Source of the DNA: CBDULQ01 sp965368115
Lineage (GTDB): Bacteria > Pseudomonadota > Gammaproteobacteria > SZUA-229
NCBI GenBank assembly: GCA_965368115.1
Contig: CBDULQ010000015.1
Span: 1-26,431, forward strand
Direction: 5' to 3'
DNA length: 26,431 nucleotides
The translations under genes were made by a program, and so were the position numbers. The notes below the pieces were generated by a model that was not told where the DNA came from, did no database searches, and saw only the letters and a list, made by a program, of their open reading frames with translations. Below, one piece after another: positions 15,431 through 22,153 of this stretch. Numbering within the stretch: the first letter of the stretch is position 1; each line of letters opens with the position of its first letter.

Positions 15431-16036
15431 TTAACTGAGTACCTTGGACATGGATATCAGGTTGCGGGCGACTTCACCGAGTTTGTTTCCGGTGTCCATC
15501 GCCATTCGGCGCATGGCATTGTAGGCGTCGTCTTCGGTCATCTGGTAGGACTTCATCAGCAGACCCTTGGCGCGGTCGATATCACGACGGTCGCTGAGTC
15601 GGTTTTCCAGTGAATCGATTTCCTGCTTCAGTTCGTCGATCTGATTGAGCAGTTCAAGGGTAATGCGGTAACGGGTGCGGGTGACTTCGATAAAACTCTG
15701 CATCCGTTCCGGGGAAATTTTGCCGGTGATACAGGAGTCGGCTCCGGCGAGCATGGTTTTCTCGGTGATGTCGACTTTGCCTTCCAGTGCCAGCACCACG
15801 ACCGGGCAGATGGCCGCGAATTTAAAGTTCTCCAGTTGCGACAGCAGATTACTGTCGGTGGTGGTGACCGATATGACCAGGATGTCCGGTGGGTCATTCT
15901 TGATAGCCTGCAGCCAGGGCGAGTCGATGGCATACGCCTGGTTGACATTGTAGCCGGCGTCATCGAGTAACATGGCGGTGGTGTTCTGATGCTCGCGGTT
16001 GTCGTAGACCAGAGCGATAGTTATTGTTTTGCTCAT
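15431..16036 (-). CDS. nasT: ANTAR-domain antiterminator, NasT-like nitrate response regulator
   Basis: ANTAR proteins bind paired hexaloop RNA hairpins and prevent transcription termination; NasT does this for nitrate assimilation genes. The 201-residue product has a receiver-like domain (1-115), a coiled-coil linker (about 127-147) and the ANTAR domain (about 148-195: DRAKGLLMKSYQMTEDDAYNAMRRMAM, then LGEVARNLI). The receiver is atypical: the phosphoacceptor position is Ser56 (ILVISV) and the acidic pair is reduced to Asp12, so it is probably not phosphorylated, in keeping with control by a protein partner. The upstream frame is open, but the start at 16036 begins the receiver correctly and lies 37 nt below a sigma-54 start site. 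The NasS partner is not in the window. Confidence 0.88.
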   Translation of the reverse strand: MSKTITIALVYDNREHQNTTAMLLDDAGYNVNQAYAIDSPWLQAIKNDPPDILVISVTTTDSNLLSQLENFKFAAICPVVVLALEGKVDITEKTMLAGADSCITGKISPERMQSFIEVTRTRYRITLELLNQIDELKQEIDSLENRLSDRRDIDRAKGLLMKSYQMTEDDAYNAMRRMAMDTGNKLGEVARNLISMSKVLS

Positions 16037-16083
16037 TGATGTGTGTTCGCGCTTCGTTACGCAGTGGGAAATGCAGGAAGAAT

Positions 16084-16099
16084 TGCAAAGCCTGTGCCA
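16084..16099 (-). promoter_or_regulatory. sigma-54 promoter of nasT
   Basis: The - strand reads TGGCACA-GGCT-TTGCA, matching the consensus TGGCACG-N4-TTGCW at all but one position, with the invariant GG (16098/16097) and GC (16086/16085) 10 bp apart. Transcription should begin near 16073, giving a leader of about 37 nt. Confidence 0.8.
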
Positions 16100-16160
16100 A
16101 CGAAAAACCGGGCTAAAACACTGATTTGCAGCGTTTTCGCAGAGATGCGGGTACAAATAC

Positions 16161-16248
16161 GTGCAATAAAGGCGGAGAGTGTGCTTATTTTGTGCACGTT
16201 CGAGGGTCAGCCGTGTTTTGCACGGCGACTGATCATCGATGGTGCAAA
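16161..16248. promoter_or_regulatory. candidate NtrC enhancer region upstream of nasT
   Basis: GTGCAA (16161), palindromic GTGCAC (16192-16197) and the inverted pair TTTGCAC (16217-16223) / GTGCAAA (16242-16248) lie about 90-175 bp upstream of the predicted sigma-54 start. They resemble NtrC half-sites (TGCACC/GGTGCA). The distal pair abuts the 3' end of the HIT gene. Confidence 0.45.
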
Positions 16249-16253
16249 GGTGA

Positions 16254-16670
16254 CTACTGGCCGACGAAATTGTCGCCGAAGCTGGATTGAAGCTGTGTGT
16301 AAATGGCCGTGACCTGGTCGGGCTGGTAGCTTTTCCGTTCGCGGTGGCCCCAGACGACACCGGGCCAGGCCGGGTCCTGCTGGTGGCGTCCGACCACGTG
16401 AATATGCAGCTGGCGTACAATGTTGCCGATGCAGGCGGTGTTGATTTTATCGGTCATGAACTGTTGTTCGACAAAGCGGGCCAGTTGATTGATGGTCCTG
16501 AGCAGGTTGATCTGTTCGTTCTCCGGCAGCTGATGCAGCTCGAAACAGTGGGTATCCGGTACCAGTATCAACCAGGGATAGTGGCTGTTATCCATCAACA
16601 GCAAGCGGCTGTCGTCGATGCGGCCCAGCAAATGGCAGTCCTGTTGCAGTCTGGGGTCTAGTTCCGGCAT
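16254..16670 (-). CDS. HIT domain protein
   Basis: The 138-residue protein is a histidine-triad nucleotide hydrolase/transferase relative. The motif is Q87-L-H89-I-H91-V-V: the first His of the usual HxHxHxx is Gln, as in many bacterial HIT proteins, and the central nucleophile His89 is kept. SHYPWLILVPDTHCFELHQL near residues 29-48 is the conserved N-terminal strand region. The substrate (dinucleotide or nucleotidyl conjugate) is unknown. It is 12 bp downstream of the unknown gene at 16683 on the same strand, a likely operon. Its 3' end touches the nasT enhancer region. Confidence 0.88.
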   Translation of the reverse strand: MPELDPRLQQDCHLLGRIDDSRLLLMDNSHYPWLILVPDTHCFELHQLPENEQINLLRTINQLARFVEQQFMTDKINTACIGNIVRQLHIHVVGRHQQDPAWPGVVWGHRERKSYQPDQVTAIYTQLQSSFGDNFVGQ

Positions 16671-16682
16671 TGAATGTCTCCT

Positions 16683-17123
16683 TCAGGCGTCGCCACGCAT
16701 GGCATATTCCAGGGTCAGGATATCTGCCGGCCAGTGTCGCTCCTCGAGCAGCAGGCCGATGTTCACCATAATATGAATGCCGTCGATGTCGGCATATTCC
16801 ACCAGGTTCTTACGCAGTTCCTCGAATACCCGTGCATCTACCGGCAGCTCCGCATACAACCCGGTTTCCGTCATGTCCAGTTGACCGAGGATCATGCGGC
16901 CCTGTTCGTCGCGACGATAGTCGGGGACGCCGTCCGCCTGATAGAAGCGCAGTGCGATGGCCGTGTCCCGGTTATCGAACAGGGCATGGTTACGCAGGGT
17001 GCCGCTGACATCGAGTTTGTGAGCCTGCAACAGCTCGGCCTGGCTGATGGCCTGGTGCAGCGCATAGAGATGCTGCCACTGGGTAACCGAGAAACGGACA
17101 GCGTGTGGCACGGGCTGGGTCAT
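16683..17123 (-). CDS. conserved-looking hypothetical protein upstream of HIT gene
   Basis: I do not recognise the family. The 146-residue product is soluble, with no signal or membrane segment. Distinctive stretches are a helical N-terminus (FSVTQWQHLYALHQAISQAELLQAHKL), a beta-type centre (GTLRNHALFDNRDTAIALRFYQADG) and an acidic/hydrophobic C-terminal half (VFEELRKNLVEYADIDGIHIMVNIGLLLEERHWPADI). I chose the ATG at 17123 over the one 5 codons upstream because AAGGA lies at a good distance before it. It forms a likely two-gene operon with the HIT protein. Confidence 0.75.
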   Translation of the reverse strand: MTQPVPHAVRFSVTQWQHLYALHQAISQAELLQAHKLDVSGTLRNHALFDNRDTAIALRFYQADGVPDYRRDEQGRMILGQLDMTETGLYAELPVDARVFEELRKNLVEYADIDGIHIMVNIGLLLEERHWPADILTLEYAMRGDA

Positions 17124-17214
17124 AGGGAAGTCCTTCATGGTCTTGCTGCGCCATGGTATCGGGTTAAGGTCTCTGGCACCAGTGACGGAGTTCTGAAAAA
17201 TTTTAACTATGGAC

Positions 17215-17220
17215 TATAAT
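17215..17220 (+). promoter_or_regulatory. candidate -10 element for the 57-aa gene
   Basis: A perfect TATAAT lies 41 bp before the ATG of the small Arg-rich gene, within AT-rich DNA. TTCTGA, 18 bp upstream, is a poor -35 match. Confidence 0.5.
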
Positions 17221-17260
17221 TCCTTGTTATAAATAGAAATAGGGCTTACGGAGCAACACG

Positions 17261-17434
17261 ATGTTTTACAAGCTGATTCCCGGCAAATGCTATAAGGGGC
17301 CGGAGCGTCGCAACCCGGACGAGCGCCGTCGACTGTTCGATCGTCGCAACCTGGTCCGTTTCGATAGTTTCGGTTCGGATCGCCGTCTGGGCCTGCCTCG
17401 GCGCCGCGAAGAACGTCCGGCTGTGCACGGCTGA
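17261..17434 (+). CDS. 57-aa Arg-rich [E/D]RR-repeat small protein
   Basis: A short ORF encodes a strongly basic 57-residue protein with a 6-residue periodicity: ERR (15-17), ERRR (21-24), DRR (27-29), RF (33-34), DRR (40-42), then RRR (47-49). GGAG lies 9 bp before the ATG and a TATAAT box lies upstream. The codons are in the same style as neighbouring genes, and the frame is convergent with the glycosyltransferase (9-bp gap). Small gammaproteobacterial proteins with DRR repeats and an RFxxD segment resemble it, from memory; no function is known. RNA or membrane-phospholipid binding would suit the charge but is speculation. Confidence 0.7.
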   Translation: MFYKLIPGKCYKGPERRNPDERRRLFDRRNLVRFDSFGSDRRLGLPRRREERPAVHG

Positions 17435-17443
17435 CCAAACCTG

Positions 17444-18580
17444 TTATTGATCCCTTTCCTGGTCGATGCGGCACCACTGCCGATGCAATTGCGCGTCCAG
17501 TGCTGTGCCATGCACCGACCAGTGCAGGTGTGCCGTCGCCGTTCGGGCGGCATCCTCATAGCGCACCTTAAGCTTCTGCTGTCGTTTTTGCAGTGCGAAC
17601 TGTTGCAGGCGTTGTAACAGTTGTTCGTCGCTGCCGTCATAAAAACATTCCGGATGTTCGCGCCGATACACGGCCAGTGTTTCCGGGTAAGCCAACCGGT
17701 CCGGCACCAGCGGTACACATCCGCTGGCCACGCCTTCCAGTACGGCAATGCCGAAAAACTCATGTAACGCGGTCGATACCACCAGGTCGGCGTGGCGCAA
17801 CAGTTCGAGATATTGCTGCCGATCCTCCAGGTAGCCCCACTGCTGAATCGCTGACTTGAATTCGTCCCGTGCTGCGTTGAACAGGCGATCGTTTTCAGCC
17901 GCCCGACCACCAACCAGGTTCAGTTTAAAATCGATGCCGCACTGGCGCAGACTGCGCAGCACCCGAAACAGCTGTTGCGGGTTCTTGTCTGTTTCCCAGC
18001 GCGCCGCCCAGAGTATGGACAGCGACGGGTCGGTCGGACTGGATGCACTGGCAGGCTGGTTGACCTCGATCCCCGGATAACACACCGAGCTCTTCTGTCT
18101 GATCCGCTGCAGGGCCGACAGGGGTTGAAAGTCCGGCATGCGTTTTAGCCAGCGCTCACCGACCTGCAGAAAACTGTCCCGGTGCCAGGCTGAGTTGAAC
18201 CAGACCCGGTCCGCGGCGACTGCACTACTCAGGTTGGTAAAGGCGTAATGCAGGTCTTTTTCAGTGGCCTGCTGGTCCGGGTACATAAGCTGGTTTTCAT
18301 GAAAATAAATGAAGCAGGGCAGGTGCCTGATCGACTTCCGGACCAGGCCGCGGAATTCCGCCAGGTTCAGCATGTCCGTCACCAGCAGTGCATCGAAGTC
18401 GGTCGCGTTCAACGCCGCCAGCTGTTCGGCAAAGTAGATCGGGGCATGGCGCATGCGCCATTTCCAGTGGTGGCCGGGCAGCGTCAGAAGCGTCCAGCGA
18501 TGGTTGCTGTGTTGTATCCAGTTACTGATGAAAGCGCGGTGTGAACCACCGTGATAAGTATCGATCGCAAGGATGTGCAT
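17444..18580 (-). CDS. DUF3524/QTMAN-like glycosyltransferase (tRNA-queuosine mannosyltransferase homologue)
   Basis: The N-terminal half carries the DUF3524 hallmark (ILAIDTYHGGSHRAFISNW, LPGHHWKWRMRHAPIYFA, FIYFHENQLMYPDQ, YAFTNLSSAVAADRVWFNSAWHRDSF). The C-terminal half is a GT4-type Rossmann domain with the EFFGIAVLEGVASGCVPLVP donor-binding motif. In animals the homologue (GTDC1/QTMAN) adds mannose to queuosine in tRNA-Asp using GDP-mannose; a similar role in this bacterium is inferred. Start: ATG at 18580 begins the conserved region directly; an in-frame GTG at 18586 is possible. TATAAT on the - strand (18592-18587) ends 6 bp above the ATG, so the transcript may be leaderless. A small unknown gene lies about 50 bp upstream. 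Confidence 0.85.
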   Translation of the reverse strand: MHILAIDTYHGGSHRAFISNWIQHSNHRWTLLTLPGHHWKWRMRHAPIYFAEQLAALNATDFDALLVTDMLNLAEFRGLVRKSIRHLPCFIYFHENQLMYPDQQATEKDLHYAFTNLSSAVAADRVWFNSAWHRDSFLQVGERWLKRMPDFQPLSALQRIRQKSSVCYPGIEVNQPASASSPTDPSLSILWAARWETDKNPQQLFRVLRSLRQCGIDFKLNLVGGRAAENDRLFNAARDEFKSAIQQWGYLEDRQQYLELLRHADLVVSTALHEFFGIAVLEGVASGCVPLVPDRLAYPETLAVYRREHPECFYDGSDEQLLQRLQQFALQKRQQKLKVRYEDAARTATAHLHWSVHGTALDAQLHRQWCRIDQERDQ

Positions 18581-18637
18581 CGGCACATTATAATCACAGG
18601 ACGGGGACGGGTGGCAGCATGGAAAACGCTGGTGCCG

Positions 18638-18952
18638 TTATTCCATATTGTATGCTTCGATGAAATAACTGTATCGGCTGTTGTCGATGATATGCGAAAC
18701 ATAGGGCTGCAAAGCTTCAATATGCTGGGCTTCAACGGACCAGCATTGAAAATTCTGATTCCAGAAAGGCGCATTGAATATTTTGAGCAGGGTATCCAGG
18801 TTGAGTCCCTGAATATTTTCCTCGCCCTCGAGCTGGTTCGTTTTCTTGTCATACCAGCTTAAAATAAACGCAACACGGCGGCCTTCCTGGCTGGAAGCTT
18901 TCCTGAAGTTCACGACATTTATAGATCTAAAGTGACTGGGTTGATTGTGCAT
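18638..18952 (-). CDS. small soluble protein, unknown function
   Basis: I do not recognise the family. The 104-residue product is aromatic-rich, with a beta-type start (SINVVNFRKASSQEGRRVAFILSWYDKK), an acidic stretch (LEGEENIQGLNLDTLLKIF) and a second half with several Trp/Tyr (APFWNQNFQCWSVEAQHIEALQPYV, YSYFIEAYNME). It has no signal or membrane segment. A longer overlapping frame on + has a composition typical of an antisense shadow, so this strand is preferred. It precedes the glycosyltransferase on the same strand. Promoter not clear. Confidence 0.6.
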   Translation of the reverse strand: MHNQPSHFRSINVVNFRKASSQEGRRVAFILSWYDKKTNQLEGEENIQGLNLDTLLKIFNAPFWNQNFQCWSVEAQHIEALQPYVSHIIDNSRYSYFIEAYNME

Positions 18953-19103
18953 TGCCTACACCGGGCAAGTTTGAGGGATAAGCTTACAAAATATAGGAAT
19001 TACGGTTGTTGATCGGAATCAAGTACCCGTGGTGATCCTGGGCCATCGTCGATATAAGTTATTAAAACGTTATAAAAACAACAGTTTGCGTGATCAGGCT
19101 TAG

Positions 19104-19112
19104 TGGTATACT
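19104..19112 (+). promoter_or_regulatory. extended -10 promoter of gshA
   Basis: TGG-TATACT is an extended -10, with TTTGCG (19085-19090) as a weak -35 at 16 bp. Transcription would start near 19119, inside the longest possible reading frame, which supports the downstream TTG start of gshA. Confidence 0.55.
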
Positions 19113-19143
19113 GTGGCTCTTCACCCCGGCATCGGAGCTCGCT

Positions 19144-20718
19144 TTGTACAAACTGGCTGAACGCAGATTGAGACATCTGTTTGAACTGGATGAGAAGCGG
19201 CTGGTGGACGGCAGGCTGATCGGCGTAGAAAAAGAGAGCCTGCGAGTTTCTCCTGACGGAAGTATTTCACAGTTGCCGCACCCGGACCGCCTGGGCTCCG
19301 CACTGACTCACCCCTACATCACCACCGATTATTCCGAGGCCCTGCTGGAATTCATTACCCCGCCGTACGAACACACACGCGACGTGCTCAACTTTCTTCG
19401 CGATACCCAGGCCTATGTGTATGGCGAACTGGATAATGAAATTCTATGGGCGACCAGCATGCCCTGTGTGGTGGCGGGCGAGACCAGTATTCCTATCGCC
19501 CGTTACGGCAAGTCCAACGCAGGCATGATGAAAACGGTTTATCGGCGCGGCCTTGGACATCGTTATGGTCGCGTCATGCAGGTTATCGCCGGCGTGCATT
19601 TTAATTACTCGCTGCCGGATCGTTTCTGGAGACTGTATCAGTCCATCGAAAACGACCGAACACCGTTGCAGGAATTTATTTCCGAACAGTACTTCGCAAT
19701 GATTCGCAATCTGCAACGCTTCGGCTGGTTGATTCCGTATCTGTTCGGCGCATCGCCGGCGGTGTGTAAATCATTTCTCGGCGGCAAGCCGACCAGTCTC
19801 GGTGATTTCGATGCCAATACGTTTTTTCAACCCTTTGCGACTTCATTGCGCATGGGTGATATTGGTTATCAGAACAACAAGGAAAATGAAATCGGCGTCA
19901 AAGCCTGTTATCGAAATCTTGATGCTTACATCCAGAGCCTGGGCTTCGCGATCGAAACTCCGCACAAGGAATACCAGGATATCGGCGTTAAAATCGACGG
20001 TGAATATCAGCAGCTGAATGCCAATATCCTGCAGATCGAAAACGAATACTACAGTACTGTTCGACCTAAACAGATCCTGCAGGGAAATGAAAAACCCACC
20101 CTGGCGTTGAAGCGGCGCGGCGTCAAATACATCGAGTTACGTTCGCTGGACGTCAATGCTTTCGAGCCTCTGGGTGTGAGTGAAAACCAGATGCGTTTCG
20201 TCGAAGCGTTGATGATTTTCTGCCTGATTCACGACAGTGATCAGATCTGTTTCAGCGAACGTGAGGAAATCGACCATAACGAACTGTTGACGGCGCATCG
20301 GGGTCGGGAACCGGGACTGAATCTGCAGCGGGACGCCGGTGATTGTCGCCTGCAGGACTGGGCTTCGGAAATTTGTGACCAGATGCAGGGCGTGTGCGAG
20401 TTGCTGGATCGCGGATACCGCAATACACCTTATGCCGATGCGCTTGCAGAACAGATCGCGAAGGTGCGCGATGCCGAGCTGACGCCATCGGCGCAGATGT
20501 TACAGATCATGCGTGACAACGGTGAGAGCTTTTATCATTTTGCGCGTCGCATGTCACAGCAGCATTTCGATTATTTTAAACGTGTCGAACTGCCCGACGA
20601 ACGCAGGCAGTTTTTCCGCGAGCAGGCGGACTTGTCACTGCTAAATCAGCAACAGATCGAAGTGCAGGATGATATGAGTTTCGATGATTATCTGGCGGCT
20701 TATTTCGCGCAGGCCTGA
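19144..20718 (+). CDS. gshA: glutamate-cysteine ligase
   Basis: GshA makes gamma-glutamylcysteine from glutamate, cysteine and ATP, the first step of glutathione synthesis. The sequence carries the proteobacterial type 1 pattern: IGVEKESLRVSPDG, LGSALTHPYITTDYSEALLEFITPP, ARYGKSNAGMMKTVYRRGL, AGVHFNYSLPD and GVKYIELRSLDVNAFEPLG. I chose TTG at 19144: GGAG lies 6 bp before it, it gives 524 residues (family about 520), and an extended -10 promoter overlaps the 18 extra codons that a GTG start at 19090 would add. It is convergent with the DUF2244 gene, 3 bp away. Confidence 0.94.
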   Translation: MYKLAERRLRHLFELDEKRLVDGRLIGVEKESLRVSPDGSISQLPHPDRLGSALTHPYITTDYSEALLEFITPPYEHTRDVLNFLRDTQAYVYGELDNEILWATSMPCVVAGETSIPIARYGKSNAGMMKTVYRRGLGHRYGRVMQVIAGVHFNYSLPDRFWRLYQSIENDRTPLQEFISEQYFAMIRNLQRFGWLIPYLFGASPAVCKSFLGGKPTSLGDFDANTFFQPFATSLRMGDIGYQNNKENEIGVKACYRNLDAYIQSLGFAIETPHKEYQDIGVKIDGEYQQLNANILQIENEYYSTVRPKQILQGNEKPTLALKRRGVKYIELRSLDVNAFEPLGVSENQMRFVEALMIFCLIHDSDQICFSEREEIDHNELLTAHRGREPGLNLQRDAGDCRLQDWASEICDQMQGVCELLDRGYRNTPYADALAEQIAKVRDAELTPSAQMLQIMRDNGESFYHFARRMSQQHFDYFKRVELPDERRQFFREQADLSLLNQQQIEVQDDMSFDDYLAAYFAQA

Positions 20719-20721
20719 GCT

Positions 20722-21243
20722 TTAACTGCTCGGGTGTTCGGATACCTTGTGAAACGCACCGCTTTGACGAAAAGAGCGGGTGATATTCTTGATCGCTTCG
20801 ATCAACATGATTTTCTCGTCGTAACCCAGAAACGCACCCAGTTCCAGTTCGCGTCCGTGTGATTTGATACTCAGCCTGGGGATGTCGCGTTTGTTATCGC
20901 CGCGCACGTGAAACTGGGACCAGTGGCGTTGATATTCATAGGATTTTTCCGGCGTCTGTTTACCGGTTTCGATAACGACCTTGTCTGCGGTAAAAGTCAG
21001 CACTTCCCGGTGATTGTTGCGGTTGAAGAAAATATAGATGCTGATGGCAAAGAATAGAATCTCCAGGCCGGAAAACGGCATGACCACCCAGAAACCATGA
21101 TAGGTAAAATAGCTGGCAATCATCATCGACAGTATGCCGAGCGAGGCGATGAAGCGTTTGTTGCCGCGCCAGGAAAGGGAGATGTTGGGTTGTAACAGGA
21201 TATGACCGGTGTAACCCTGTTTGTCGATCGAGACTCTGACCAT
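20722..21243 (-). CDS. DUF2244 family membrane protein
   Basis: The 173-residue protein begins with a short soluble part and the ILLQPNISLSWRGNKRF signature of DUF2244. Two helices follow (about 32-50 and 54-74, ending in FNRNNHREVLTFTADKVVIETG), and then a cytoplasmic beta-rich C-terminal half. Function is unknown; the family is often encoded near cytochrome c oxidase genes, which is not the case here. SD TGGAGG is well placed before the ATG. It is convergent with gshA. The 219-bp upstream gap holds a 9-bp hairpin (GCTGCCGAA/TTCGGTAGC, 21323-21346) without a U-tract. Confidence 0.85.
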   Translation of the reverse strand: MVRVSIDKQGYTGHILLQPNISLSWRGNKRFIASLGILSMMIASYFTYHGFWVVMPFSGLEILFFAISIYIFFNRNNHREVLTFTADKVVIETGKQTPEKSYEYQRHWSQFHVRGDNKRDIPRLSIKSHGRELELGAFLGYDEKIMLIEAIKNITRSFRQSGAFHKVSEHPSS

Positions 21244-21322
21244 ACCGCCTCCAGAGATGCTGGCCCGGAATACAGCCGCGGTCTGGCTATATCGGTATAT
21301 ACTGCCTAGTGTAGTTTGATCC

Positions 21323-21346
21323 GCTGCCGAATTCTAGTTCGGTAGC
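21323..21346. repeat. 9-bp hairpin in intergenic region
   Basis: GCTGCCGAA (21323-21331) and TTCGGTAGC (21338-21346) pair with one G-T across a 6-nt loop. It lies between the DUF2244 start and the WbuC stop. No U-tract follows on either strand. Confidence 0.45.
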
Positions 21347-21462
21347 AACCCGTCGTCGGACACTGCCGAGCGAGTACGGGGTGCCTTTTTAAATATTGAA
21401 CCGAGCCGTAAAAGCCCGTATTGATTCATGTCAGAAGGGTGGTCCGGCGCTCTGATCGGCGC

Positions 21463-21957
21463 CTATGATTGATAGCGGTCACCGTTTTCGGCCTGCTGAC
21501 ACCAGTTCAGAAACTGCTCGGCCTCGGGGCTATTCTCCTGCGGCGCCCAGTCGGCAAAGTGAATGACATCGGTGTCCAGATAAGGTCCCTGTTTAACTTC
21601 CATGATCAGTGCCGCCGAATCGACCGGCATGAGTGTGTGCCAGGTGTTCGGTGGTAGCTCGACGGCATTCAGTGGAGTGTCCGGACCGAGTACTAACACG
21701 TCATTGACGCAACCGTCGTCGCTGAACAGCAACAGCTTGATGCGGCCACGCAGGGTGATCATCATTTCCCATTTATGCTGCTGGGGATGTTGGTGTGGTC
21801 GGACATAGGTGCCCGGCTGTAAAGCGATCAGCAGGCGCTGTACCGGTTCGTCCAGGCTCTGATGAAAATTGTGATGGCTACGCCGCCTGGGTGATTGTGC
21901 CGCCTGTTGCATGAGCTGGTCGACCAGCGCGTTGTCGAGACGTTTTATCGTGGTCAT
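21463..21957 (-). CDS. WbuC family cupin metalloprotein
   Basis: The 164-residue protein is a WbuC-type cupin: SPRRRSHHNFHQSLDEPVQRLLIALQPGTYVRPHQHP precedes the first cupin motif, with metal ligands His55, His57 and Glu64 (PHQHPQQHKWE) and His107 (PPNTWHTL). WbuC proteins are named from O-antigen clusters, but many are chromosomal and uncharacterised; no sugar genes are adjacent here. It is the last gene of the patatin-CPXCG-WbuC run, 4 bp after the CPXCG gene. A GGCGC/GCGCC hairpin overlaps its stop codon. Confidence 0.88.
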   Translation of the reverse strand: MTTIKRLDNALVDQLMQQAAQSPRRRSHHNFHQSLDEPVQRLLIALQPGTYVRPHQHPQQHKWEMMITLRGRIKLLLFSDDGCVNDVLVLGPDTPLNAVELPPNTWHTLMPVDSAALIMEVKQGPYLDTDVIHFADWAPQENSPEAEQFLNWCQQAENGDRYQS

Positions 21958-21961
21958 GGTG

Positions 21962-22153
21962 TTATTCGTCGTCGCGGCGCAGGTTCAGTATCGGCGTATC
22001 GCCGGAGTCGAGGCTGACGCTGATCACAATCGGTCGACAGCAGACCGAGCAATCTTCGATATATTCCTGGTCCGACTGTGAGATATCGACACTGATGTCG
22101 ATGACCTCGCCACAGTATGGGCAGCTTGCCTGTATTGTTTCAACTGGATTCAT
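21962..22153 (-). CDS. CPXCG-motif cysteine-rich protein
   Basis: The 63-residue zinc-ribbon-like protein has Cys11-P-Y-Cys14 and Cys35-S-V-Cys38-Cys39, plus the acidic IDISVDISQSDQEYIEDC stretch typical of this small conserved proteobacterial family. Function is unknown. It overlaps the 3' end of the patatin gene by 14 bp and precedes WbuC by 4 bp, so all three are co-transcribed and translationally coupled. Confidence 0.88.
   Translation of the reverse strand: MNPVETIQASCPYCGEVIDISVDISQSDQEYIEDCSVCCRPIVISVSLDSGDTPILNLRRDDE

Noticed and set aside
16037..16420. 128-codon upstream extension of NasT
   Set aside because: It runs through the sigma-54 promoter and into the HIT gene; the receiver domain begins at 16036.
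18551..18862. 103-aa frame on + opposite the small gene at 18638
   Set aside because: The - strand frame has more protein-like composition and sits in line with the following gene; the + frame would also run antisense to the glycosyltransferase start.
20714..20734. CCTGAGC/GCTCGGG hairpin over the convergent gshA and DUF2244 stops as a terminator
   Set aside because: The 7-bp stem contains a G-T pair and neither side has a T-run.
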